From: Rhodovulum imhoffii
GTDB lineage: Bacteria > Pseudomonadota > Alphaproteobacteria > Rhodobacterales > Rhodobacteraceae
Direction: 5' to 3'
Assembly: GCF_003046545.1 (NCBI RefSeq)
Contig: NZ_QAAA01000005.1
Span: 1 to 64,000 of the forward strand
Length of the DNA stretch: 64,000 nt
The notes beneath the pieces are model-generated. The model was not told the origin of the DNA, searched no databases, and saw nothing but the letters and a program-made list of their open reading frames with translations. The position numbers were made by a program, and so were the translations under genes. This document shows positions 50,378-60,167 of this stretch, piece after piece. Every line of letters begins with the position of its first letter. Positions within the stretch are counted from its first letter, which is position 1.

Positions 50378-51134
50378 GGCTTGTGCCGACATGGTCCGGC
50401 GAGGGGACCCGGACAGGTTCCGCGCCGCGATGGCAGCCTCTCCGGTGGCACGGGCGGTTCTGTTGCCGATCTATGCCTTCAACCTGGAGGTGGCGCGTGC
50501 GCCGTGGCTTACGCAGGAGGCCCTGATCGCCGAGATGCGCCTGCAATGGTGGCGCGATGCGCTGGAGGAAATCGCATCTGGCGCACCGGTGCGCCGCCAC
50601 GAGGTCACTGTCCCTTTGGCCGGCGTACTGCCGCCCGACGCCGCGCGCCTGCTGGACGGCCTGGTCGCGGCCCGCCGGTGGGATATCTACCGGGAGTCTT
50701 TTGCCGATGCGGCATCTTTCGACGCCCATATTGAGGCCACGTCCGGCCACCTGATGTGGGCTGCGGTGCGGGCGCTCGGGGTTGGGGAGGGGGAAGCCGT
50801 CGTGCGTGATTTCGCCTTTGCCACGGGCGTGGCCAACTGGCTGCGCGCGGTCCCGGAGCTGGCGTCGCGTGGATGCCTTCCGCTGGTGGATGACCGTGCA
50901 GAGGCGGTTGCGGCGCTTTCCCGCCGGGCGCTGGCGCGCCTGCACCGCGCGCGTCGGGCCCGCGCGCAGGTCCCCCCAACAGCGGCCCCGGCACTTTTGG
51001 CCGGGTGGGGTTCGGAGGCCGTGTTAAAGGCCGCCGCCGCAGATCCCGCGCGGGTTGCGAACGGGACCCTTGCCCCGGCGGAATTCATCCGGCGCGGGGG
51101 GCTGATTTTGCGCAGCCTTTCAGGGCGCTGGTGA
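50367..51134 (+). CDS. Phytoene/squalene-synthase-like protein resembling NDUFAF6
   Basis: The 255-residue all-helical protein begins MTLEACADMVRRGDPDRFRA and contains LPIYAFNLEVAR, AEMRLQWWRDALEEI, TSGHLMW and a WLRAVPELASRGCLPLVDD. The two Asp-rich metal motifs of true prenyl synthases are replaced by RDALEE and AVPELA, so catalysis is unlikely. The pattern matches NDUFAF6/C8orf38, a complex I assembly factor. It overlaps cimA by 11 bp, and no carotenoid gene is near. Confidence 0.85.
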   Translation: MTLEACADMVRRGDPDRFRAAMAASPVARAVLLPIYAFNLEVARAPWLTQEALIAEMRLQWWRDALEEIASGAPVRRHEVTVPLAGVLPPDAARLLDGLVAARRWDIYRESFADAASFDAHIEATSGHLMWAAVRALGVGEGEAVVRDFAFATGVANWLRAVPELASRGCLPLVDDRAEAVAALSRRALARLHRARRARAQVPPTAAPALLAGWGSEAVLKAAAADPARVANGTLAPAEFIRRGGLILRSLSGRW

Positions 51135-52349
51135 TCACTCTTCCTGCGGACGCAAAACCAGCCAGATCAAGGCCCCTCCGGCCAGTGCCAGGAAAGGCAC
51201 CATCGCGAGGTTGACGGACATCCAGCCTTCCTGTGCGCTGCCGCCCGAACAGTTCATCAACCCGCCCGAGGCCAGCGAGGCCAGGGTAACGCCGCCGAAA
51301 ACCAGAAGATCGTTCATCCCCTGCACGCAGCCGCGTTCCTCGGCGGCATGGGCACCGGCCAACATCGAGGTTGCGCCAATGAAGCCGAAATTCCACCCCA
51401 CGCCCAGCAGCACCAGTGCAAGGAAGAAATGCTCCAGTTCGACCCCCATCAGCGCCACGCCCCCGGCAGAGCCGAGGATGGCCAGCCCCAGGGCGACAAT
51501 CCGTTCCACCCCGAAGCGGGCGATCAGGTGCCCGGTGAAAAAACTGGGCAAATACATGGCCAAAACATGGGCGGTGACGATATCGGCGGCCAGGCTCGTA
51601 TCGAATCCGCAGCCGACGACTGCCAGAGGCGTCGAGGTCATCACCAGGTTCATCAATGCGTAAGACACCATCGCGCAGATGATTGCCACCGCAACGTGCG
51701 GAGTTTTCAAAAGCGCCATCCGGCTGCGGCCTGAAGGCATGTCCGCCGTGGGGGCCGGAGGCTTGGGAATGTCGAGGAACAGGAACAAAAGCGCGCCGGC
51801 GAGGTTGATCGCGATCACGGACAGATACGTGCCCAGAAACGGAACCACCATTGCCTGCGCCGTCACTTTGACCAGTTGCGGCCCGATGACGGCTGCCGCC
51901 AGCCCCCCGGCGAGAACGTAGGAAATCGCCTTTGGGCGGAAAGCGTCCGAGGCCGTATCGGCGGCGGCAAAGCGATAGAACCCCTGTGCCGACATGTAGA
52001 CCCCGGTCAGAAACGACCCTGCCAGGAACAGGATGAAGGAGCTTTCCATCAGGCCCAACGCCCCCACCGACGCGCCTGCCGCACCCCCGGCCGCGCCCAG
52101 GCAAAACCCCGCGCGCCGCCCAAATCTCTGCATGAAAGCCGAGAGCGGCGCGGCCGTCAGCATCGAACCCAGAACGATCAGTGAGATCGGAAGCGTTGCC
52201 CAGCACGGGTCGGGGGCCAGGGTTTGCCCCGCCAGCCCGCCGATGGTGAAGATCATCGGCATCTGTGCCCCAAGGAACGCCTGCGCGGCCACCAGAACGA
52301 TGACATTGCGGTGGGCGCGATCAGGGGGCGTCAGGCTGATGTCTGTCAT
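51135..52349 (-). CDS. MFS transporter
   Basis: The 404-residue protein has twelve predicted membrane spans in two halves separated by a cytosolic loop (~190-215, PPAPTADMPSGRSRMALL). It has the loop 2-3 motif MQRFGRRAGF and a second-half GHLIARFGVER. The pattern resembles small exporters of the YfdC/drug type, but the substrate is unknown. It is convergent with the NDUFAF6-like gene, end to end with no spacer. Confidence 0.88.
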   Translation of the reverse strand: MTDISLTPPDRAHRNVIVLVAAQAFLGAQMPMIFTIGGLAGQTLAPDPCWATLPISLIVLGSMLTAAPLSAFMQRFGRRAGFCLGAAGGAAGASVGALGLMESSFILFLAGSFLTGVYMSAQGFYRFAAADTASDAFRPKAISYVLAGGLAAAVIGPQLVKVTAQAMVVPFLGTYLSVIAINLAGALLFLFLDIPKPPAPTADMPSGRSRMALLKTPHVAVAIICAMVSYALMNLVMTSTPLAVVGCGFDTSLAADIVTAHVLAMYLPSFFTGHLIARFGVERIVALGLAILGSAGGVALMGVELEHFFLALVLLGVGWNFGFIGATSMLAGAHAAEERGCVQGMNDLLVFGGVTLASLASGGLMNCSGGSAQEGWMSVNLAMVPFLALAGGALIWLVLRPQEE

Positions 52350-52394
52350 GTCTTGGGCATATCGCCGCAGGGCCCGGCGGGAAAGCCCAAAACG

Positions 52395-53555
52395 TTATTG
52401 CAGGTAGGGCATCGGGTCCACGCTGTCGATTCCCTTGCGGAGCTCGAAATGCACGAAGGCCGGGTCAGTTGCGCGTACCTTGGCAATGGTCTGGCCACGC
52501 TTGACGCTGTCGCCCTTTTGCACGGCGATGTCCTGAATATTGGCATAGACCGAAAGCAGGTTGTCCGGGTGGCGCACGACCAGGATCGGCACCTGGTCGG
52601 TGTTGCGGGTGATCGCGACCACCGCGCCGTCCGCTGCCGCGACCACCGGCCCCCCGGCAGATGCGGCGATGTCGATCCCTTCATTCTTGCCCTTCTGGTA
52701 GGCGCGAATGATCTTGCCCTTGACCGGGAAGCCCATGCGGGTGGAGGTCGTCTTTTCCGACGAAAGGCCAGGGGAGGCAACGGGCGCGGCCGGTTTTTCG
52801 GCTGTCTTGGCTTCGTCGCGGGGCAGGGGGGCGGTGGCGCTTGGCGGTGTGGGGGTCGCGGACCCGGCGCCCGGGCGGCTGGTGTTCGCCGTGCGTGGCG
52901 GCGGCGCCTCGGAGGCGACGGGAATGATCAGGTACTGCCCTTCGCGCAGGGCCATATCGGGGCCGAGGCCGTTCCACTCCCCCAGGGAGCGCACGGTGAC
53001 GTTGTAAAGCCGCGCGATCGAATAGGCGGTTTCCCCACGTTCGACCTTGTGACGCACGGGCTCCGCCCTGGCGGGGGCGCGGGGTGTGGGGCTGGGTTTG
53101 GGCGAAGTGGATTCGGCGCGCTGGATAGCCTCCCCCGCGAGGGTTGTGATGTCCACCTCTTCATTCGGGCGCAGCGGCCCGGTCGACGGCGCCCCCGTGG
53201 CGGGGGAGGGTTCCGCCACCCGGCGGGGCAGAACCAGGATCTCGCCCGCGCGCAGCGGTACATCGGGGGATATCCCGTTGTGCCGGGCCAGTGTTTCGGC
53301 GTTCAGGCCAAGGCGGCGCGAAATGGCGGACACGGTATCGCCGCCGCGGGCCACGACCACCTGATAATTCGGGTAGGAGATGATACCCCGGTCGTCCGCC
53401 CGGGGACGCGGGGCCGTCTGGGTGCGCACTGCCTCGGAAGTGCCGGGCCCGCCCGGGTTGCGAAAGTCAAGGTCAAAACCGGTGGTGTTGCAGCCCGCCA
53501 GAACGGTCAGCGACAGGCCCAGAACCGGGCGAAGAGAACGGTTTGAAGCTCGCAT
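52395..53555 (-). CDS. NlpD-like lipoprotein: two LysM domains and a degenerate M23 (LytM) domain
   Basis: The 386-residue protein has a lipoprotein signal (LGLSLTVLAGC), a LysM domain at ~66-113 (YQVVVARGGDTVSAISRR), a second near 170-215 (HKVERGETAYSIARLYN), a Pro/Ala-rich linker, and a LytM domain at ~275-386. Zinc ligands of M23 are not intact: GIDIAAS follows Asn rather than His, and the last motif reads FVHFEL. This fits non-catalytic amidase activators such as NlpD. surE and pcm lie directly upstream, as in E. coli. The start at 53555 is preferred; 53573 is possible. Confidence 0.92.
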   Translation of the reverse strand: MRASNRSLRPVLGLSLTVLAGCNTTGFDLDFRNPGGPGTSEAVRTQTAPRPRADDRGIISYPNYQVVVARGGDTVSAISRRLGLNAETLARHNGISPDVPLRAGEILVLPRRVAEPSPATGAPSTGPLRPNEEVDITTLAGEAIQRAESTSPKPSPTPRAPARAEPVRHKVERGETAYSIARLYNVTVRSLGEWNGLGPDMALREGQYLIIPVASEAPPPRTANTSRPGAGSATPTPPSATAPLPRDEAKTAEKPAAPVASPGLSSEKTTSTRMGFPVKGKIIRAYQKGKNEGIDIAASAGGPVVAAADGAVVAITRNTDQVPILVVRHPDNLLSVYANIQDIAVQKGDSVKRGQTIAKVRATDPAFVHFELRKGIDSVDPMPYLQ

Positions 53556-53589
53556 GGCTCGAATATTCCTCATGCTCCGCGTTTCGCGG

Positions 53590-54231
53590 TTATTCTTTTC
53601 CAAGTCCTTCCACCAGCGGCACAAAACGCACCGGGCGCAGTTCCTCGTAATCCAGCCCGTCGGGGGTTCGGGTCACCTTGATCAGATGCTGCACGGTATC
53701 CGATTGTCCCACGGGCAGCACCATGATACCGCCTTCGCGCAGTTGCGCCAAGAGCGGCCCCGGCGGGTCCTCGGCCGCGGCGGTGACGAGGATGCGATCG
53801 AAGGGGGCCTGCTCCGGCAGACCGTGCGATCCGTCGCCGACGATGGCGGTGACGTTGCTCAGGTCGAGGCGTTCGAAAACCTGCTGTGCCTCCTGCGCGA
53901 GGCGGCGATAGCGTTCGACCGTGTAAACCCGCCGCGCAAGCTGGCTGAGAACAGCCGCCTGGTAGCCCGAGCCGGTCCCGACCTCCAGCACCTTGTCGCG
54001 GGGGCGTACATCAAGCGCCTGCGTCATCAGGGCCACCACGGAAGGCTGGCTGATGGTCTGGCCGCAGGCGATGGGCAGGGGCATGTCCTCGTAGGCGCGG
54101 CTGGCGAAAACTCCGCGCACGAAAGCGCCGCGATCAATCCGTTCCATCGCCGTCAGAACGCGTGTGTCGGTTACGCCCTTGGAGCGCAGTGCGAAAAGGA
54201 ACTGCATCTTGCGCTCGGCGTCGTCGATCAT
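53590..54231 (-). CDS. pcm: Protein-L-isoaspartate O-methyltransferase
   Basis: Pcm repairs isoaspartyl residues in aged proteins. The 213-residue SAM enzyme shows [22 protein letters not shown], the SAM motif [26 protein letters not shown] and [14 protein letters not shown]. It overlaps surE by 4 bp and is followed by the NlpD-like gene after 34 bp, the surE-pcm-nlpD order known from gammaproteobacteria. Confidence 0.95.
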   Translation of the reverse strand: MIDDAERKMQFLFALRSKGVTDTRVLTAMERIDRGAFVRGVFASRAYEDMPLPIACGQTISQPSVVALMTQALDVRPRDKVLEVGTGSGYQAAVLSQLARRVYTVERYRRLAQEAQQVFERLDLSNVTAIVGDGSHGLPEQAPFDRILVTAAAEDPPGPLLAQLREGGIMVLPVGQSDTVQHLIKVTRTPDGLDYEELRPVRFVPLVEGLGKE

Positions 54232-55013
54232 TCAAGGGCCTCTCGAAGGGGGGTGAGGCTGTCATGGGCGGTCAGATCCGCGCGCATCGGGGTCACAGAG
54301 ATGTAACCTTCGAGATTGAGCGCCGCGTCTGTGCCGGGCGCGGTGGGCAGGTGTTGTGCGCCGCCCTTGATCCAGAGAAACCGCCTGCCGGACGGCGCGG
54401 TATGCGGTTCCACCCCGAAAGAGGCATCGCGGCGGTAGCCCTGGGCCCCCACACGCAGGCCCCGGACCCGGCTGGCGGGCAGTGGCGGGAAGTTCACGTT
54501 ATAGAAAAGCCGGTAATCCGCGCTGTCCCACTGGCCATGGTCCAGCAGGGCGCGCACGGTGGCCGCGCCGTGGACCGCGGCAGCCTCGAACGGGTCATCG
54601 GCATGGAACGTCTGCGGCCCCAGATATTGTGACAGCGCAATCGCCGGCAGTCCCTGAAGCGCGGCCTCCATAGCTCCCCCCAGCGTACCGGAATAAAGCG
54701 CGTTTTCCGCCGCGTTATTGCCCCGGTTGACGCCCGAAAGAACCAGGTCGGGGCGGGTTTCGGTCATCACGTCGTAAAGCCCGGCCAGGACGCAATCTGC
54801 GGGCGAGCCTTCGGCGGCATAGCGCCGCTCCCCCATTTTGGCGATCATCATCGGGTGGGTATAGGAAATCTTGTGGGCCACGCCGGATTGCTCGAAGGCG
54901 GGGGCGACGGTCCATACCTCACCGGTTTCGCCGGCGATTTCACTGGCGATGCCCTCCAGCACTTTCAGGCCGGGGGCGTTGATCCCGTCGTCATTGGTGA
55001 TGAGAATGCGCAT
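54228..55013 (-). CDS. surE: 5'/3'-nucleotidase SurE
   Basis: SurE dephosphorylates nucleoside monophosphates and short polyphosphates, helping stationary-phase survival. The 261-residue protein begins [20 protein letters not shown] (NDDG metal motif), has [16 protein letters not shown] and the conserved [19 protein letters not shown]. The length is standard. It is the first gene of the surE-pcm-nlpD-like set on the minus strand. Confidence 0.96.
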   Translation of the reverse strand: MRILITNDDGINAPGLKVLEGIASEIAGETGEVWTVAPAFEQSGVAHKISYTHPMMIAKMGERRYAAEGSPADCVLAGLYDVMTETRPDLVLSGVNRGNNAAENALYSGTLGGAMEAALQGLPAIALSQYLGPQTFHADDPFEAAAVHGAATVRALLDHGQWDSADYRLFYNVNFPPLPASRVRGLRVGAQGYRRDASFGVEPHTAPSGRRFLWIKGGAQHLPTAPGTDAALNLEGYISVTPMRADLTAHDSLTPLREALE

Positions 55014-55116
55014 GCCTGCCCTTCTGCCTTTCGGGTTTGATTAGTAAAACCGGCCGGAGGCGTAAAGCGCTGCGCAGGGCGTGCGGGGCGATCATCGCCC
55101 CGGCGCGGCTGAAAAG

Positions 55117-55782
<666 letters not shown>

Positions 55783-55986
55783 GGCGGGTAATTTTCACTA
55801 TTGCCCCGCCAGTTCAAGGGTAATCGCCCGACATGCCGCCGCGATCCGTCAAAAAACGGAGGTTTGGCACGCTGAAAGGAAGTTTGCGCCATCCACGCCA
55901 TCCTTTCCGGCGGTGTTGATCCCGCGACAAAACAAGTCGGCGTAAAACTGGTACGGGTTCTGGCGGGCCGGGCCGTCCCCGTGGCA

Positions 55987-56394
55987 TCAACTGCGGTGCA
56001 GCGCACCCAGGGCGGCTTCACAAAGGCCCAGGGGGCGCCACTGGCAGTCCGGGCAAAGGTGCCCCAGATCTTCGGGGCGGATGGTGGCGCGGATGCGATC
56101 CCGGGCCGTCCCCCATGACAGCCGGTCCCCCGGCGAAAGCCCCAGCGCCGCGCCATGGACCCTGTCGAGGCGGGAAATCTTTTCCTGCGCCTCACAAGAT
56201 GCGCCAGCCCGGTGCGGGCAGGGGGCGCAGATATCATCGATCCGGGACACGACTTCTATCATCGTGCTGCCGCCCTGCGGCGCGCGCAGGATCGCGACGA
56301 TGCGAGCCATGTTGGCGGCGAACCCGTCATCGTACCCTTTCCCCTGAAAGCCCAGTACACAAAGAAAATGATGGGGCCGCAGACGCAGGATCAT
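55987..56394 (-). CDS. DUF1284 domain protein
   Basis: The 135-residue protein begins MILRLRPHHFLCVLGFQGKGY, typical of DUF1284. It has two Cys pairs with a third flanking Cys each (DDICAPCPHRAGASC and HLCPDCQWRPLGLC), plus one early Cys. This spacing suggests a metal or iron-sulfur site, but the family is uncharacterised. Its start overlaps the purF stop by 4 bp, so it is translated at the end of the radA-cvpA-purF cluster. Confidence 0.85.
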   Translation of the reverse strand: MILRLRPHHFLCVLGFQGKGYDDGFAANMARIVAILRAPQGGSTMIEVVSRIDDICAPCPHRAGASCEAQEKISRLDRVHGAALGLSPGDRLSWGTARDRIRATIRPEDLGHLCPDCQWRPLGLCEAALGALHRS

Positions 56395-57857
56395 TCCGCC
56401 GCTTTCAGCCGGAAACCCTTCTCGATCATGTCACGGGGGGCAACCGGGTAATCGCCCGAAAAACACGCGTCGCAATATTGCGGGCAGGTGGAATCGCGGC
56501 CTCCGGCCTCGCCGACGGCACGATAAAGCCCGTCAAGAGAGATGAAGCGCAGACTGTCCACGGCAAGGTAGTCACGCATTTCACTCTCGGTCATGTGGCT
56601 TGCCAAAAGCTTTTCGCGTTCCGGAGTGTCGACGCCGTAAAAGCATGGCCAGGCGGTCGGTGGGCTGGCAATGCGGAAATGCACCTCTTTCGCGCCGGCA
56701 TCGAGGATCATTTCCTTGATCTTGCGGCTGGTGGTGCCACGCACGACGCTGTCATCGACCAGGATCACCCGTTTTCCCGCAATCAGGGCACGGTTGACGT
56801 TCAGTTTCAGGCGCACCCCCATATTCCGGATTTGCTCGGTCGGCTCGATAAAGGTGCGGCCCATGTACTGGTTGCGGATGATGCCCATGCCGTATGGGAT
56901 GCCGCTTTCGTGGGAAAACCCGATCGCGGCGGGCGTGCCGCTGTCGGGGACAGGGCAGACGATATCGGCCTCTACCGGCGCTTCGCGGGCCAGTTCGACG
57001 CCGATCTGGCGCCGGGTTTCATAAACCGAGCGCCCCCCAAGGATGGAATCGGGACGTGAAAAATAGACATGCTCGAAGATGCAAAAGCGTGACGGGGAAG
57101 GTTCGAACGGGCGGAAACTCTCCACGCCGTGCTCTGCGGAGATCACGACCATTTCCCCCGGAGCGATCTCGCGTACGAATTCCGCCCCGATGATATCCAG
57201 CGCACAGGTTTCGGAGCTGAGCGCCCAGCCGTCCCCGATCTTGCCCAGCACAAGCGGGCGTACGCCCAGAGGATCACGCACGCCGATCAGCTTGGTTCGG
57301 GTCATGGCAACAACGGAGAACGCGCCCTCCACCCGGCGCAGGGCATCCTTCATCCGCTCAGGGATGTTGCGCTGAAGGGAACGGGCCATCAGATGAATGA
57401 TACACTCGCTGTCCGACGAACTCTGAAAGATCGAGCCGCGGTCGATCAGTTCCGCCCGCAGTGCGGCCGCATTGGTTATGTTGCCGTTATGGGCGATCGC
57501 CGCGCCGCCCATGGAAAACTCACCGAAGAAAGGCTGTACATCGCGAATGGCGGTATTGCCCTTGGAGCCGGCGGTCGAGTAGCGCACATGCCCTATTCCG
57601 ATACTGCCGGGCAGCGTGCCCATCAGGCTGGCCTTGGTGAAATTGTCCCGCACGTAGCCGAACCGGCGGGCAGAATTGAACCCTTCTTCGGGACAGTAAC
57701 TGACGATGCCGCCCGCTTCCTGCCCCCTGTGTTGCAGGGCGTGCAGGCCAAGGGCGACAAAGTTGGCGGCCTCGGCAACGCCAGTGACACCGAATACGCC
57801 ACACTCTTCCCTGAGCTTGTCATCATCGAACGGGTGGCTGGGGGGCATCTCACGCAT
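56391..57857 (-). CDS. purF: Amidophosphoribosyltransferase
   Basis: PurF makes phosphoribosylamine from PRPP and glutamine, the first committed purine step. The 488-residue protein has a short propeptide before the nucleophile (REECGVFGV), RGQEAGGI, HNGNITN, and the PRPP motif VILVDDSVVRGTT. Cysteines in SRFCIFEHVY, WPCFYGVD and CPQYCDACFSGDY mark the 4Fe-4S type known from Bacillus. ATG 57857 with GGAG upstream is preferred over GTG 57866. cvpA lies 94 bp upstream. Confidence 0.96.
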   Translation of the reverse strand: MREMPPSHPFDDDKLREECGVFGVTGVAEAANFVALGLHALQHRGQEAGGIVSYCPEEGFNSARRFGYVRDNFTKASLMGTLPGSIGIGHVRYSTAGSKGNTAIRDVQPFFGEFSMGGAAIAHNGNITNAAALRAELIDRGSIFQSSSDSECIIHLMARSLQRNIPERMKDALRRVEGAFSVVAMTRTKLIGVRDPLGVRPLVLGKIGDGWALSSETCALDIIGAEFVREIAPGEMVVISAEHGVESFRPFEPSPSRFCIFEHVYFSRPDSILGGRSVYETRRQIGVELAREAPVEADIVCPVPDSGTPAAIGFSHESGIPYGMGIIRNQYMGRTFIEPTEQIRNMGVRLKLNVNRALIAGKRVILVDDSVVRGTTSRKIKEMILDAGAKEVHFRIASPPTAWPCFYGVDTPEREKLLASHMTESEMRDYLAVDSLRFISLDGLYRAVGEAGGRDSTCPQYCDACFSGDYPVAPRDMIEKGFRLKAAE

Positions 57858-57951
57858 AAGTGCCACGGCTCCGATTCCATTTTGAACGCGATTGGCCCTT
57901 CTCTAAGGGCTTGCGCCGCAAGTGTCACGAAAGGATCATGGGAATTTACGA

Positions 57952-58515
57952 CTAGCGCGTGGGTTTTTCGCAGGCCGTCATAAGCTGGTCGTACTGGCGC
58001 GTCAGCCAGCCAAGGGCCTGTTCGGGGTCACGCTCGGCGATTTTCGCGGTGATACTGTCGAACACCTCGACAGAGCGGCTGTTTTCAACCACCGCGATGT
58101 CGCGCGAACTGACGACGGCCTGATAGATCAGGAACGCAACAGCAACCAGGAGCACCCCCCGTGCCACACCGAACAGGAAACCGAATCCCTGATCGATGCC
58201 GCCAAGGGCCGAGTGCTGTATCATCGAGGAGAGCAGCGGTGTAAAAAGCGATACAATCACCAGCGCCAGCGCGAAGACCGCCGCGAAAGCGGCAATCATG
58301 CTGATCTCGCAACTGTCGCGCAGGAAGTCGCCCAGGATCGGCACCTCCCGTATCAGGGGTTCGGCATCCGGGGCAAAGGTGAAGGCCAGCACCGCGGCGA
58401 TGATCCAGCCCGCGATCGACATCGCTTCGCGCACGAACCCGCGCGAAAAAGCCAAAAGGGCTGAAACCAGAACCACGACGGCGACGCCACCATCGACCAG
58501 CGTAAAACCTTCCAT
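57952..58515 (-). CDS. cvpA: CvpA-family membrane protein
   Basis: The 187-residue protein has four membrane spans (LVDGGVAVVVLVSALLAFSRG, AGWIIAAVLAF, AAFAAVFALALVIVSLF, GFLFGVARGVLLVAVAFLIY) and a charged C-terminal helix. The start LVDGGVA and the GFLFGVARGVLL segment are the CvpA signatures. CvpA is required for colicin V production and cell-envelope traits in E. coli, and it sits before purF there too. It lies 17 bp after radA on the same strand. Confidence 0.93.
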   Translation of the reverse strand: MEGFTLVDGGVAVVVLVSALLAFSRGFVREAMSIAGWIIAAVLAFTFAPDAEPLIREVPILGDFLRDSCEISMIAAFAAVFALALVIVSLFTPLLSSMIQHSALGGIDQGFGFLFGVARGVLLVAVAFLIYQAVVSSRDIAVVENSRSVEVFDSITAKIAERDPEQALGWLTRQYDQLMTACEKPTR

Positions 58516-58532
58516 CGTGTTTTCCTCCGCGG

Positions 58533-59900
58533 CTAACCTGCGCCGAACATCTCCCCCACGAAGGCGGTCAGGTCCGGCATTTGCCGCACCGTGATGCCGG
58601 TGGGCGGACCCAGCTTGCTGCGCGCCGGGGCCACGGCTGTTTTGAAACCAAGTTTCTGCGCCTCTTTCAACCTGTTTTCGGCCTGTCCCACCGGTCTGAG
58701 CGCCCCGGACAGGGAGATTTCGCCAAAGAAGACGTAATCGACCGGCAGGGCTATATCTTCGCGTGCACTCAACAGCGCGGCGGCAACGGCCAGGTCGGCG
58801 GCGGGTTCACTGATTTTCATCCCCCCCGCGACGTTCAGAAATACGTCAAGCCCGGCAAAGGGGATCCCGCACCGCGCCTCCAGCACGGCAAGTGTCGTCG
58901 AAAGCCGCCCGGCATCCAGTCCCACGACGGTGCGGCGCGGCGTGCCCAGCGGGGAGGGGGCGACCAGCGCCTGGACCTCGGTCAGGACCGGGCGCGTGCC
59001 CTCTATCCCCGCAAATACGGCGGATCCGGGGGCCGGGCTTTCCCGCTCCGAAAGAAACAGCGCCGAGGGGTTGGTAACTTCCGCGAGCCCCTGGCCGGTC
59101 ATTTCGAATACGCCGATCTCATCTGCCGCGCCAAAGCGGTTCTTGACACTGCGCAGGATGCGAAACTGGTGGCCGCGCTCTCCCTCGAAATACAAAACAG
59201 TGTCAACCATGTGTTCCACGACACGAGGGCCGGCAATCTGGCCTTCCTTGGTGACATGTCCCACCAGCATCACCGCTGAGCCCCGCCGCTTGGCGAAGCT
59301 TGTCAACTCATGCGCAGCGGCGCGCACCTGGGCCACACTCCCCGGGGCGCTTTCCACATGATCAGCCCACATTGTCTGAATCGAATCGATAACCGCAAGG
59401 TCTGGACGCTCAGCGTCCAGCGTTGTCAGGATGTCACGCAAATTGGTTTCCGTCGCCAGCTTGACAGGCGCATCCGAAAGACCAAGACGCTGCGCGCGCA
59501 TCCGGACCTGCGCGCTGGCTTCTTCTCCCGTAAAGTATATGCAGGACAAACCGTTACGAGAAAAATTTGCGGCGGCCTGAAGCAGCAGCGTTGATTTTCC
59601 GATCCCCGGATCCCCCCCCACCAGAATGGCTGAGGATGGCACCAGGCCGCCTCCAAGAACCCGATCGAACTCCTCCATGCCGGAGCGCGCGCGCGGTGGA
59701 GAAACCTCTTCGGTCCTCAGGTCGTGCAAAGAAATTTTTCGCCCCCGCACGCCCCCCAGCGTTTTCGATGCAGGCCCGGCGGATAACGGGGCTTCTTCGA
59801 CGATCATGTTCCACGCGCCGCACGCATCGCAGCGCCCGGCCCATTTCTTGTGGACTGCCCCGCAGGAGGAACAGGTGAAAGATGTGTCTGTCTTGGCCAT
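58533..59900 (-). CDS. radA: DNA repair protein RadA
   Basis: RadA is a RecA-like helicase that helps process recombination intermediates. The 455-residue protein has an N-terminal zinc finger (CSSCGAVHKKWAGRCDAC), Walker A GGDPGIGKST, the KNRFGAADEIGVFEM motif unique to RadA and a Lon-protease-like C-terminal domain (DVFLNVAGGMKISEPAADLA). AGGAAAGGAC precedes the start at 59900; a longer frame covers the repeat region and is not real. It heads the radA-cvpA-purF-DUF1284 cluster. Confidence 0.96.
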   Translation of the reverse strand: MAKTDTSFTCSSCGAVHKKWAGRCDACGAWNMIVEEAPLSAGPASKTLGGVRGRKISLHDLRTEEVSPPRARSGMEEFDRVLGGGLVPSSAILVGGDPGIGKSTLLLQAAANFSRNGLSCIYFTGEEASAQVRMRAQRLGLSDAPVKLATETNLRDILTTLDAERPDLAVIDSIQTMWADHVESAPGSVAQVRAAAHELTSFAKRRGSAVMLVGHVTKEGQIAGPRVVEHMVDTVLYFEGERGHQFRILRSVKNRFGAADEIGVFEMTGQGLAEVTNPSALFLSERESPAPGSAVFAGIEGTRPVLTEVQALVAPSPLGTPRRTVVGLDAGRLSTTLAVLEARCGIPFAGLDVFLNVAGGMKISEPAADLAVAAALLSAREDIALPVDYVFFGEISLSGALRPVGQAENRLKEAQKLGFKTAVAPARSKLGPPTGITVRQMPDLTAFVGEMFGAG

Positions 59901-59947
59901 GTCCTTTCCTGCCCCAGCGCCGCCGCCGGTGCAAGCGGCGCGGGACA

Positions 59948-60146
59948 GGGGGCGCTGCCCCCGCGCGCAAGCGCGCCCCCCGGGGATATTTTGCCAAAGC
60001 AAGCTCAAGGCCGCAGAAACGCTCCGCCCTAGGGGCCTCGGGCCATCGGGCGGAGCGCCTTGCTTTGGACGGCCATCGGCGTCCCCGCCTGTACCGTGTG
60101 CAGAGGGTAGCAAAAAAAAGGTTTTGCTTTGGTTAAAATATCCTCG
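59948..60146. repeat. Nested palindromic repeat cluster upstream of radA
   Basis: Four inverted repeats lie together. GGGGGC/GCCCCC spans 59948-59962 and GCGCGC/GCGCGC spans 59963-59976. CCAAAGCAAG (59994-60003) pairs with CTTGCTTTGG (60059-60068), enclosing CGCTCCGCCC (60020-60029) and GGGCGGAGCG (60048-60057). An outer pair joins 59981-60000 and 60126-60146, about 20 bp with three differences (core GGATATTTT/AAAATATCC). It resembles extragenic palindromes common in Rhodobacterales, judged from memory. Confidence 0.6.
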
Positions 60147-60167
60147 CCGAAGGCAGGACGCGTTAGG

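Noticed and set aside
58581-59279. Plus-strand frame of 232 codons opposite radA
   Set aside because: Antisense shadow of a clear radA gene; no ribosome-binding site or family motif.
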